Shown piece by piece: positions 1-5,687 of a stretch of 6,577 nucleotides of DNA. The translations under genes and the position numbers were made by a program. The stretch comes from an uncultured Collinsella sp. GTDB taxonomy: Bacteria > Actinomycetota > Coriobacteriia > Coriobacteriales > Coriobacteriaceae. Below the pieces are notes generated by a model. That model was not told where the DNA came from, did not search any database, and worked only from the letters and a program-made list of their open reading frames with translations. How positions within the stretch are numbered: the stretch's first letter is position 1; each line of letters opens with the position of its first letter. The stretch covers positions 1 through 6,577 of the forward strand of contig CAKUCJ010000072.1 in NCBI GenBank assembly GCA_934643435.1, read 5' to 3'.

Positions 1-5
1 GGGCG

Positions 6-72
6 CTCATTGGGGACAGACTTAAATGAGTACCCAATGAGCGGGCACTCATTTAAGTCTGTCCCCAATGAG
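6..72. repeat. Head-to-head palindromic repeat (BIME-like), 26-bp perfect arms
   Basis: Positions 6-31 and 47-72 are perfect inverted repeats of 26 bp around a 15-nt spacer (32-46). Each arm is itself a small hairpin: CTCATT (6-11) pairs with AATGAG (25-30), leaving a 13-nt loop at 12-24 that contains GGGGACAG. The right arm is the same unit on the other strand. Two inverted copies of a short hairpin unit is the layout of a bacterial interspersed mosaic element. No T-run follows, so an intrinsic terminator is unlikely. The GGACAG core recurs in three other hairpins of the window. The upstream gene is not visible. The symmetry is certain; the REP/BIME assignment is inference. Confidence 0.8.
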
Positions 73-114
73 TGGGTAAAAGGTTGCGGGTTCTTTACGG
101 TGATACAGTGTGGG

Positions 115-143
115 CTGCGGAAACGTGGTTCTTTCCGTACAAT
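115..143 (+). promoter_or_regulatory. Candidate promoter of the amino-acid ABC operon
   Basis: TACAAT at 138-143 is a good -10 match. The hexamer 17 nt upstream (115-120, CTGCGG) is a poor -35. A 6-bp inverted repeat, CGGAAA (118-123) with TTTCCG (132-137), fills the spacer and could be an operator or a partner site for an activator. The first gene starts 36 nt after the -10. This is the best candidate in 73-178, where nothing else of note was seen except a near-repeat of GGTTCTTTNCG at 89-99 and 127-137. Confidence 0.35.
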
Positions 144-178
144 AGTGCAATTCGTGTAAAAGCAGGAAAGGGACATTC

Positions 179-910
179 ATGGCAGACATGATCGAGATCA
201 AGCATCTCAACAAGTACTTTGGCGACCTGCACGTGCTCAAAGATATCAACCTCACCGTCAAGCGCGGTGAGAAGCTCGTTATGATTGGGCCGTCCGGCTC
301 GGGCAAGTCGACGCTCATCCGTTGCGTCGATTACCTGGAGGAGCCCACGTCGGGCGAGGTCATCATCGACGGCACGCCGCTCACCAAAAAGAATCACCTG
401 GAGATGGCTCGCAAATACAGCTCCATGGTGTTTCAGCAGTTCAACCTGTATCCCAACATGACGGTGCTGGGCAACCTGACGCTCGCGCCCATCAAGCTGC
501 AAAAGAAGAGCAAGGAAGAGGCCACCGAGATCGCCATCGCCGCGCTCAAGCGCGTCGGCATGGCGCATAAGGCCGGCGAGTATCCGCAAAACCTCTCGGG
601 CGGTCAGCAGCAGCGCATCGCCATCGCCCGTGCCCTGTGCACCAAGCAGCCCATCATCCTGTTTGACGAGCCGACCTCGGCACTCGATCCCGAGATGGTC
701 CAGGAGGTCCTGGACGTTATGATCGAGCTCGCGCAGGAGGACATCACCATGATCTGCGTGACGCACGAGATGGGCTTTGCGCGCCAGGTGGCCGACCGCG
801 TCATCTTTATGGAGGACGGTCGCATCCTGGAGGAGGGCACGCCCGAGCACTTCTTCGATAACCCCGAGAACCCGCGCTGCCGCGAGTTCCTGTCCAAGAT
901 TCTGCACTAG
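179..910 (+). CDS. Polar amino-acid ABC importer, ATP-binding subunit (GlnQ/GluA-like)
   Basis: This 243-aa protein hydrolyses ATP at the cytoplasmic face to power amino-acid uptake through the two permeases encoded downstream. All ABC motifs are present: Walker [10 protein letters not shown] (37-45), Q-loop FQQFNLYP (85-92), signature LSGGQQQR (139-146), Walker B ILFDEP (160-165) with catalytic E164, D-loop SALD (167-170) and switch H196 in VTHEMGFA. Length and the FQQFNLYP and VTHEMGFA sequences are typical of the polar amino-acid (PAAT) family. The ATG at 179 is preferred because AGGAAAGG (164-171) lies 7 nt upstream; a second ATG at 188 is spaced less well. It is the first gene of a four-gene operon, ending 6 nt before the binding-protein gene. 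Substrate cannot be read from the ATPase; the PEB1-like partner suggests aspartate/glutamate. The motifs are intact and the family call is secure. Confidence 0.97.
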   Translation: MADMIEIKHLNKYFGDLHVLKDINLTVKRGEKLVMIGPSGSGKSTLIRCVDYLEEPTSGEVIIDGTPLTKKNHLEMARKYSSMVFQQFNLYPNMTVLGNLTLAPIKLQKKSKEEATEIAIAALKRVGMAHKAGEYPQNLSGGQQQRIAIARALCTKQPIILFDEPTSALDPEMVQEVLDVMIELAQEDITMICVTHEMGFARQVADRVIFMEDGRILEEGTPEHFFDNPENPRCREFLSKILH

Positions 911-916
911 GCGCGG

Positions 917-1795
917 GTGATGGACATGACGGATATGACGAGGGCGGCCGTATCGCGCCGTCACTTTTTGCAGCTGGCGGGGGCCGGCATGCTCGCGCTG
1001 ACGGGCACCGCGCTCACCGGCTGCGGCAGCTCCACCAGCGGCGAGAGCTTCGATAAGGGGTCCAAGCTCGCGGCCATCAAGTCGCGCGGCCACCTGAACG
1101 CCGGCGTCAAAAAGGACGTTCCCGGCTACGGCTATTACGACACCGCCAAGGGCCGTTTTGAGGGTATGGAAGTCGACCTGTGCTATCAGATTGCCGCTGC
1201 CGTCTTTGGCGTGAGCTACAAGGAGGCGCGCGCTCAGGAGCTCGTTGAGTTTACCGACGTGACGCCCAAGACGCGCGGCCCGCTCATCGACAACGGCCAG
1301 CTCGACGTGGTCGCGGCGACCTACACCATCACCGACGAGCGCAAGAAGAGCTGGGATTTCTCCACCCCGTATCGTACTGACTACGTGGGCCTCATGGTCA
1401 AGAAGCGTTCGGGCTTTACCTCGATCGAGGACCTGGACGGCAAGGTGATCGGTGTGAGCCAGGGCGCCACCACGCAGGGCCTGATTGAGCAGATGATCAA
1501 GGACAACGGCTTTAGCTGCAAGCCCGAGTTTAGGGCCTTTAGCGGCTACCCCATCATCAAGAGTTCGCTCGACGCCGGCAATATCGACGTCTTTGCCATG
1601 GACCGTTCCACGCTGGCCGGCTACATGAACGAGACCGTCGAGCTGCTGCAGCCTGAGGTCAAGTTTGGCGAGCAGGGCTACGGCGTGGCGACCAAGAAGG
1701 GTTGCGACCTTTCGGCGGTGGTCGATCAGGTGATTTGCGATCGCCTGGCCGACGGCTGGCTCGACAAAGAGGTCAAGACCTGGGGTCTTGTGTAA
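917..1795 (+). CDS. PEB1-like amino-acid-binding lipoprotein with Tat signal
   Basis: This 292-aa solute-binding protein (SBP_bac_3 family) should capture a polar amino acid outside the membrane and pass it to the permeases. The N-terminus has a twin-arginine motif SRRHFLQ (13-19), a hydrophobic stretch and a lipobox LTGC with the lipidated C36. It therefore appears to be exported folded by Tat and then anchored by lipid. The mature part shows GVKKDVPGYGYYD (63-75), KTRGPLIDNGQLD (118-130), TITDERK (137-143) and AMDRS (227-231). As I recall the family, these resemble the aspartate/glutamate-binding PEB1 protein; R120 and D229 sit where family members contact the ligand carboxylate and amino groups. 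Aspartate/glutamate is the likely ligand, by inference. The GTG at 917 is the longest start; ATGs at 920, 926 and 935 are possible and all keep the Tat motif. No strong ribosome site is seen, which fits translational coupling to the ATPase gene. Confidence 0.94.
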   Translation: MMDMTDMTRAAVSRRHFLQLAGAGMLALTGTALTGCGSSTSGESFDKGSKLAAIKSRGHLNAGVKKDVPGYGYYDTAKGRFEGMEVDLCYQIAAAVFGVSYKEARAQELVEFTDVTPKTRGPLIDNGQLDVVAATYTITDERKKSWDFSTPYRTDYVGLMVKKRSGFTSIEDLDGKVIGVSQGATTQGLIEQMIKDNGFSCKPEFRAFSGYPIIKSSLDAGNIDVFAMDRSTLAGYMNETVELLQPEVKFGEQGYGVATKKGCDLSAVVDQVICDRLADGWLDKEVKTWGLV

Positions 1796-1819
1796 TCGTT
1801 CGTCCAAGGAAGGAATCAA

Positions 1820-2566
1820 ATGCTCGAAGGATTGTTTGACGCCGACCGCTGGTCGACGACATTCCAAAACATGGGGCCCTTCTGGGAGGGCTTTGGCGTG
1901 ACGCTGCAGGTGGTCGTTGCCGGTCTGCTGCTGTCGCTGGTGCTGGGCACGCTGCTGGGTGTGTTCTCGACCACTCGCTCGCGCGTGCTGCGTGCTATCA
2001 GCCGCGTGTACGTGGAGTTTTACCAGAACACCCCGCTGCCCGTGCAGGTGCTTTTTATGTACATGGCCGGCCCGCAGTTTTTGCAGGCCATAACCGGTGC
2101 CGACCAGCCGGTGCGTATCGCGCCGTTCGTGCTGGGCTTTCTGGGCGTGGGCCTGTATCACGCGGCCTACATCTCGGAGGTCATCCGCACCGGCATCGAG
2201 GCCGTTCCGCGCGGTCAGATGGAGGCGGCTCAGAGCCAGGGCTTCACGCGCGCGCAGGCCTACTGGTACATCGTGCTGCCCCAGACGTTCAAGATCATCC
2301 TGCCGCCGCTGTGCAACCAGGCGCTCAACTTGGTCAAGAACACGTCGGTGCTGGCGCTCGTGGCCGGCGGCGACCTTATGTATCGCTCCGACAACTTCGT
2401 AAGCCTGTATGGCTACCTGCAGGGATACATCGTCTGCTGCCTTATGTACTTCATCATCTGCTTTCCGCTCGCCATGCTGGTGCAGTGGCTCGAACGCCGC
2501 TCCAAGGAGCGCCCGCGCGGCGTGAGCCTGGCCGAGCTGGGGCTCGACAACGTAGAGGAGGCCTAG
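1820..2566 (+). CDS. Polar amino-acid ABC importer, permease subunit 1
   Basis: This 248-aa inner-membrane protein is one half of the translocation channel, of the His/Glu/Gln/Arg (HEQRo) permease family. About five hydrophobic helices are visible, near residues 24-50, 74-92, 100-120, 158-182 and 197-222. The family loop that docks on the ATPase is clear: EAAQSQGF (135-142) followed by YIVLPQ (150-155). QNTPLPVQ (69-76) is the usual substrate-path segment just before a helix. The charged tail (ERRSKERPRG, 225-234, then an acidic end) is probably cytoplasmic. The start at 1820 is well supported by AAGGAAGGA (1806-1814), 5 nt upstream. The gene follows the binding-protein gene by 24 nt, and its last codons contain the ribosome site of the next gene. 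It should pair with permease 2 as a heterodimer. Confidence 0.96.
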   Translation: MLEGLFDADRWSTTFQNMGPFWEGFGVTLQVVVAGLLLSLVLGTLLGVFSTTRSRVLRAISRVYVEFYQNTPLPVQVLFMYMAGPQFLQAITGADQPVRIAPFVLGFLGVGLYHAAYISEVIRTGIEAVPRGQMEAAQSQGFTRAQAYWYIVLPQTFKIILPPLCNQALNLVKNTSVLALVAGGDLMYRSDNFVSLYGYLQGYIVCCLMYFIICFPLAMLVQWLERRSKERPRGVSLAELGLDNVEEA

Positions 2567-2569
2567 CGC

Positions 2570-3208
2570 ATGGAAATCTTCAACGCGACCAACCTGCTCT
2601 ACATCTGGGGCGGCTTTGTTAAGACCATCGAGATCTCGGCGCTGTCAATCTTTTTCTCGCTCATTTTTGGCACGCTGCTGGCGCTCGTCAAGAGCTATGC
2701 GCCCCGCCCGTTCCGCATTTTGGTGAGTGCCTATATCGAGCTGTTCCGCTGCACGCCGAACCTGCTGTGGATCCTGTTTATCTACTTTACGGTGCAGGGT
2801 CTGGACATTGTGATTTCGACCATCGCCTTTACGCTGTTTACCAGCGCCGTTATGGCCGAGATTGTGCGCGGCGGCCTCAACTCGATTCCGCGCGGCCAGT
2901 TTGAGGCGGCGCAGAGCCAGGGTTTTGGCTTCTTTGCCACCATGCGCTACATCATTCTGCCGCAGACGTTTAAGACGATCATTCCGGCGCTGTTTAGCCA
3001 GTGCACGACCGTCATCAAGGACAGCTCGTATCTTTCGGGCATTAACGTGGCCGAGCTCATGTACACGGCAAATGTCGTGATGGCGCACGCGATCGACCTG
3101 TCGCAGGTGCTCATGCTCTACGGCCTGGTGTTTGCGATGTACTTTGCACTCAACTTTGGCATCTCGCTGCTGGTGAGGGCTTATCAGCGTCGTATCGTAG
3201 CCGCATAG
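2570..3208 (+). CDS. Polar amino-acid ABC importer, permease subunit 2
   Basis: This 212-aa membrane protein is the second channel subunit, shorter than permease 1 because it lacks the extra N-terminal and C-terminal segments. Hydrophobic helices lie near residues 17-40, 64-80, 81-98, 134-148 and 178-203. The ATPase-docking loop, EAAQSQGF (112-119) then YIILPQTFK (127-135), is nearly identical to that of permease 1, as expected for subunits contacting the same ATPase dimer. RCTPNLL (60-66) is the counterpart of QNTPLPV. The ATG at 2570 is preceded by AGGAGG (2556-2561) inside the end of permease 1, so the two are probably translationally coupled. This is the last gene of the operon. The next gene is 171 nt away across palindromic DNA, so it is probably a separate unit. 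Confidence 0.95.
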   Translation: MEIFNATNLLYIWGGFVKTIEISALSIFFSLIFGTLLALVKSYAPRPFRILVSAYIELFRCTPNLLWILFIYFTVQGLDIVISTIAFTLFTSAVMAEIVRGGLNSIPRGQFEAAQSQGFGFFATMRYIILPQTFKTIIPALFSQCTTVIKDSSYLSGINVAELMYTANVVMAHAIDLSQVLMLYGLVFAMYFALNFGISLLVRAYQRRIVAA

Positions 3209-3218
3209 TCCTGCTTCT

Positions 3219-3304
3219 CCAAGCGCGGCACCTTGCCCCTCAATCGTCGCTTGCGTACATTTAGTACGCGGCGCTCCTCTTTTGGGACAATCTGCCGCAC
3301 TTGG
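3219..3304. repeat. 86-nt imperfect palindrome downstream of the ABC operon
   Basis: Three nested blocks are symmetric around about 3261.5. The outer 12-bp arms are at 3219-3230 and 3293-3304 with one mismatch, the middle 7-bp arms at 3233-3239 and 3284-3290 with one mismatch, and the inner 6-bp stem GCGTAC (3253-3258) / GTACGC (3264-3269) closes an ATTTA loop. It lies just past the stop of the last permease gene. The inner stem followed by CTCCTCTTTT could stop transcription of the operon weakly. The nested symmetry over 86 nt is more than a simple terminator needs and suggests a dispersed palindromic element. The symmetry is seen; the function is not known. Confidence 0.6.
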
Positions 3305-3329
3305 GAAACCAGGACGGTCGTAAGTGACA

Positions 3330-3362
3330 AAATGAGAAACGAGGACAGCCCTTTTCTCATTT
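3330..3362 (+). repeat. GGACAG-loop hairpin, 10-bp perfect stem
   Basis: AAATGAGAAA (3330-3339) pairs perfectly with TTTCTCATTT (3353-3362) around a 13-nt loop (3340-3352) containing GGACAG. The layout matches the two units of the repeat at 6-72, which also have a 13-nt loop with GGACAG and a stem with AATGAG. It ends 5 nt before the AAAGGA ribosome site of the kinase-like gene, so if transcribed it would lie in that leader. The stem is AT-rich and not followed by a T-run, so it is a poor terminator. Confidence 0.7.
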
Positions 3363-3379
3363 GTTAGAAAGGAATCGCG

Positions 3380-4003
3380 ATGAGCGATCTGGTGAACAAG
3401 AAGAATCCCGTGGTCATTACCATCGCGCGTGACTTTGGTGCCGAGGGCCACGAGATCGGCCGTATCCTCGCCAACGAGCTGGGGATTCCGCTGTACGACA
3501 ACGAGCTGCTGGTGCGCGCGTCGCTGCGTGCGGGCGAGTCGCTCGATAAGATGGCGGCCTATGACGAGCGCCTGGCTGTTGAGAACATGGCGTTTCTGCC
3601 CGACCGCTACGATGCCCGTTCGTACTCGGACAAGCTGTTCCAAAAGATGAGCCAGGTGATTTTGGACCTGGGCGAGACCGAGAGCTGCATTATCGAGGGT
3701 CGCCTGTCCGATTATCTGCTGCGCAACAACCCCAACCACATCGCCGTGTTGGTGACCGCTCCCTTTGAGGACCGCGTCGAGATCGTACGCAAGAAGCGTG
3801 GCCTCAACAAAAAGAAGGGTGCCAAGCTGGTCAAACAGCAGCAGAAGGCGCGCGAGGCATTCTACAAGCGCTACAGCGCCGGCAAGTGGAAGATGACGAG
3901 CGGTAAGGACATCGTCGTCAACCGCGCCAAGCTGGGCCGCGAGGGCTGCAAAGATGTCATCGCCGCAGCCTACCGCTACAAAGTAGCTCAGCTCGAAGGC
4001 TAG
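3380..4003 (+). CDS. Cytidylate-kinase-like protein (Cytidylate_kin2 type)
   Basis: This 207-aa cytoplasmic protein resembles the cytidylate-kinase-like family (Pfam Cytidylate_kin2), P-loop NTPases related to Cmk whose substrate is mostly untested. Visible family features are VVITIARDFGAEGHEIG (11-27), which replaces a classical GxxxxGK[ST] P-loop; IPLYDNELL (36-44); IIEGRLSDYLLR (104-115); and the strand VLVTAPFEDRV (123-133) followed by a very basic segment (RKKRGLNKKKGAKL, 137-150), in the region where kinases place the lid. In relatives I know, the first motif usually reads GREFGSGG, so the RDFGAEGH form here is divergent. The ATG at 3380 has AAAGGA (3368-3373) 6 nt upstream. The gene stands alone, after a palindrome-rich gap, and converges on the regulator gene. 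A true CMP kinase role is not proven; it could be a regulatory nucleotide-binding protein. Confidence 0.88.
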   Translation: MSDLVNKKNPVVITIARDFGAEGHEIGRILANELGIPLYDNELLVRASLRAGESLDKMAAYDERLAVENMAFLPDRYDARSYSDKLFQKMSQVILDLGETESCIIEGRLSDYLLRNNPNHIAVLVTAPFEDRVEIVRKKRGLNKKKGAKLVKQQQKAREAFYKRYSAGKWKMTSGKDIVVNRAKLGREGCKDVIAAAYRYKVAQLEG

Positions 4004-4009
4004 ATGGTC

Positions 4010-4050
4010 AAAACCACCACAAAGGGGACAGGCACCTTTGTGGTGGTTTT
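4010..4050. repeat. GGACAG-loop hairpin, copy 1 of a 38-nt repeat
   Basis: A 16-bp perfect stem (4010-4025 with 4035-4050) closes a 9-nt loop, GGACAGGCA. Positions 4010-4047 are identical over 38 nt to 5623-5660, in the same orientation, so this is a dispersed repeat and not only a local hairpin. If the two G-C pairs next to the loop open, the loop is 13 nt with GGGGACAG, the layout seen in the units at 6-72. Confidence 0.9.
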
Positions 4051-4051
4051 T
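4010..4051. terminator. Bidirectional terminator between convergent genes
   Basis: The 16-bp hairpin lies between the stop of the kinase-like gene (4003) and the stop of the regulator gene (4055). On the + strand it is followed by TTTTT (4047-4051, partly within the stem); on the - strand the stem ends in TTTT. Its place and shape fit a shared intrinsic terminator, although the same DNA is a repeat element. Confidence 0.65.
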
Positions 4052-4054
4052 GCT

Positions 4055-5458
4055 TTATGCCGAGGGGAAGGCTTTGGTGAGACCGGCACGCGTTTGCGTG
4101 TCGGTCTTTTGGTAGATAGAGCTCAGGTGGCGCTGCACCATGCGCATCGAGATGCCGAGCTCCTCGGCGACCTGTTTGAGCGGGCGCTCGTCTTGGGTCA
4201 CGACTACCAGTACATCAACCTCGCGCGGGGTGAGGCCGTGGTCGGTGATGAAAGTCTGGCGCTGCTCCTCGATGGTGGGCGCGGCGAGTGCTTCCTCGGC
4301 GAGCTGTTGATGTTCGCGCTCCTGCTCGGTTTGGGGTAGGCGGAACAGGCCGGCGGCAACGAACGCCACACAGGCGGCGACGAGCAGCACGAGCGCGACG
4401 ATCATGATAAGGGCGACGTTGCCCGAGGTCACAAGCGCTAGCGAGATGCTCGACGTGGTGAACGCACACACGTTGTTGGCGGCGCGGCCCATGCCGGCCC
4501 AAAGGGCAGGCGCGCGCATGTGCGGTGCCAACTGCGTAAACGTGGCGGTAAAGAACGTGACGAAAAAGCCGGAGCTCAGATAAAAGACGACAAGGCCCAG
4601 ATTGGGGTCGGCGCCGGCTTCTACGGCCAAGATGGAAATGGTGGAGAGTACCGTGACACCGAGCATGACGAGTCCCATGTAGCGACGCTCGGCGAGGTCA
4701 AAGATAAGGCCGGCGACGAGTCCACTTGCTGCCAAAAAGAGGCGCGGCCAGGTTTGCACGGCGATGGTGCCGTGGGCGTTGGAGAACGTGACCACGTTGT
4801 CGAGCGTGGAAAACAGACAGGCGATGATCATGACCAGCGCGATGCTCCAACACGCCTGCTTGGCGAGGGCGTGCGAGGGCTCGGCAAAGGGATTGATGAT
4901 GACGCTGGAGTTATCGTCCGCCTCTTGGGGCGCGGCGCTGAGGGCGGAGATGACGATCGTTGCCGCGCCTAGAATGATGAGCTCAACGATGCCGCCGCAA
5001 TCGAGCAAGTTAAGGGTAAACTGCAGGAGGATACCTGCGGCATAGGCAGCCCCTGCGCCGTTGGCGAGTTTGGGGTCGTCTTGGAACGCCAGCGCAAAGG
5101 CGTGATGAGCCGCGGCGCCCAGCAGGCCGAGCCCAAGGAATGCAACGCAGCCTAGGGTTTCGAGCGTAAACGGGCCCGTGGGGGATTGAATCTGGGTTAG
5201 CCCAACAATGGCGATAGGGACGGCGGCGGTGGCGATTGCCTGGGGTTGGCCTTTGCACTGCGCGTGCCCGAGCAGTGGGGCGTATCCGATAAAGCCAATC
5301 ACGCTGGCGCCCAGGATAAAGCCTTGTGCGAGCACAACGCGTTCGGCACCGGCGAGCAACCCGACATTGATGTCGAAGCGAAACTCGGCGGTAAGAAAGA
5401 CAAAGGTAAAGAGCGCGAGTGCCAGAAGCGCGTTGATTTTAGTCTTGCTCAGGTTCAA
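4055..5458 (-). CDS. Membrane-bound LuxR-family transcriptional regulator
   Basis: This 467-aa protein joins an N-terminal membrane domain to a C-terminal DNA-binding domain. About 12 hydrophobic segments span residues 8-372, with a longer polar loop after the sixth (about 176-200). The LuxR-type helix-turn-helix is at about 408-465: LTPREVDVL (409-417), then VAEELGISMRMVQRHLSSIY (430-449). It probably senses a small molecule at the membrane and controls nearby genes; such fusions are numerous in Coriobacteriia, and members in Eggerthella lenta are reported to control adjacent metabolic genes. The ligand here is unknown. I chose TTG at 5458 because AAAGGA (5470-5465 on this strand) is 6 nt upstream and the protein then starts just before its first helix. 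The ATG at 5563 in the same frame would add 35 residues with no membrane segment and would place the start upstream of the candidate promoter. It converges on the kinase-like gene and diverges from the secreted-protein gene. Confidence 0.92.
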   Translation of the reverse strand: MNLSKTKINALLALALFTFVFLTAEFRFDINVGLLAGAERVVLAQGFILGASVIGFIGYAPLLGHAQCKGQPQAIATAAVPIAIVGLTQIQSPTGPFTLETLGCVAFLGLGLLGAAAHHAFALAFQDDPKLANGAGAAYAAGILLQFTLNLLDCGGIVELIILGAATIVISALSAAPQEADDNSSVIINPFAEPSHALAKQACWSIALVMIIACLFSTLDNVVTFSNAHGTIAVQTWPRLFLAASGLVAGLIFDLAERRYMGLVMLGVTVLSTISILAVEAGADPNLGLVVFYLSSGFFVTFFTATFTQLAPHMRAPALWAGMGRAANNVCAFTTSSISLALVTSGNVALIMIVALVLLVAACVAFVAAGLFRLPQTEQEREHQQLAEEALAAPTIEEQRQTFITDHGLTPREVDVLVVVTQDERPLKQVAEELGISMRMVQRHLSSIYQKTDTQTRAGLTKAFPSA

Positions 5459-5464
5459 GAACGG

Positions 5465-5470
5465 TCCTTT
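5465..5470 (-). promoter_or_regulatory. Ribosome binding site that sets the TTG start of the regulator
   Basis: On the minus strand this reads AAAGGA, 6 nt before TTG at 5458-5456. The upstream in-frame ATG at 5563 has no comparable site, so this decides the start. Confidence 0.7.
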
Positions 5471-5496
5471 GGGTGGACGGAATAGTCGTGTCCTCG

Positions 5497-5526
5497 ATTG
5501 TAGCGTCCTTGGGACGGGCGTGACGA
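5497..5526 (-). promoter_or_regulatory. Candidate promoter of the membrane LuxR regulator
   Basis: On the minus strand TACAAT (5502-5497) is preceded at 18 nt by TCGTCA (5526-5521), a 4/6 match to the -35 consensus. Transcription would begin near 5490, giving a leader of about 30 nt before the TTG start. This supports the TTG start over the upstream ATG. Confidence 0.45.
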
Positions 5527-5536
5527 TAACGAAATC

Positions 5537-5546
5537 AATTCGAATT
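5537..5546. promoter_or_regulatory. 10-bp palindrome AATTCGAATT, possible operator
   Basis: A perfect 10-bp palindrome sits about 11 nt upstream of the regulator's candidate -35 and 142 nt before the divergent secreted-protein gene. It is placed where the regulator could bind to control itself, its neighbour or both. The palindrome is seen; binding is a guess. Confidence 0.25.
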
Positions 5547-5622
5547 AAACCGCAGGTAGTCACAGGGGTTCACATCTACGAACCTAGGCACATGGGATTG
5601 CTTGACGCATGGTGAGACTAGG

Positions 5623-5660
5623 AAAACCACCACAAAGGGGACAGGCACCTTTGTGGTGGT
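5623..5660. repeat. GGACAG-loop hairpin, copy 2 of the 38-nt repeat
   Basis: Identical over 38 nt to 4010-4047. The stem here is 13 bp (5626-5638 with 5648-5660) because the outer bases differ, and no T-run follows, so it should not terminate as well as copy 1. It lies 27 nt before the start of the secreted-protein gene and within its likely leader or promoter region. With copy 1 it brackets the regulator gene. Confidence 0.9.
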
Positions 5661-5674
5661 GCGGCTCATCGACC

Positions 5675-5682
5675 GAGGGAGG
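5675..5682 (+). promoter_or_regulatory. Strong ribosome binding site of the secreted-protein gene
   Basis: GAGGGAGG lies 5 nt before ATG 5688 and is among the strongest ribosome sites in the window. It fixes the start of a gene that has no stop in view. Confidence 0.75.
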
Positions 5683-5687
5683 CCCCT

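Noticed and set aside
6..72. CRISPR repeat or intrinsic terminator at the left edge
   Set aside because: There are only two inverted units and no regular spacers, and no T-run follows the stem.
95..2161. Open frame of 688 codons on the minus strand across the ATPase, binding-protein and permease genes
   Set aside because: It lies opposite genes with complete and specific motifs, its product is low-complexity and His/Arg/Leu-rich, and long antisense frames are expected in GC-rich codon-biased DNA.
2645..3739. Open frame of 364 codons on the minus strand across permease 2, the palindromic gap and the kinase-like gene
   Set aside because: It is antisense to two real genes and crosses the palindromic repeats; no recognisable protein features.
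4520..4972. Plus-strand open frames inside the regulator gene
   Set aside because: They are shadows of the membrane-domain coding sequence, with charged low-complexity products and no ribosome site noted.
5459..5563. N-terminal extension of the regulator to the ATG at 5563
   Set aside because: The 35 extra residues are basic with no helix, the start has no good ribosome site, and a candidate promoter lies inside the extension; TTG at 5458 fits better.
5567..5584. GGTTC...GAACC hairpin resembling a tRNA T-arm
   Set aside because: The loop is 8 nt instead of 7, and no acceptor, D-arm or anticodon arm pairs around it; too short to support a tRNA or an attachment site.
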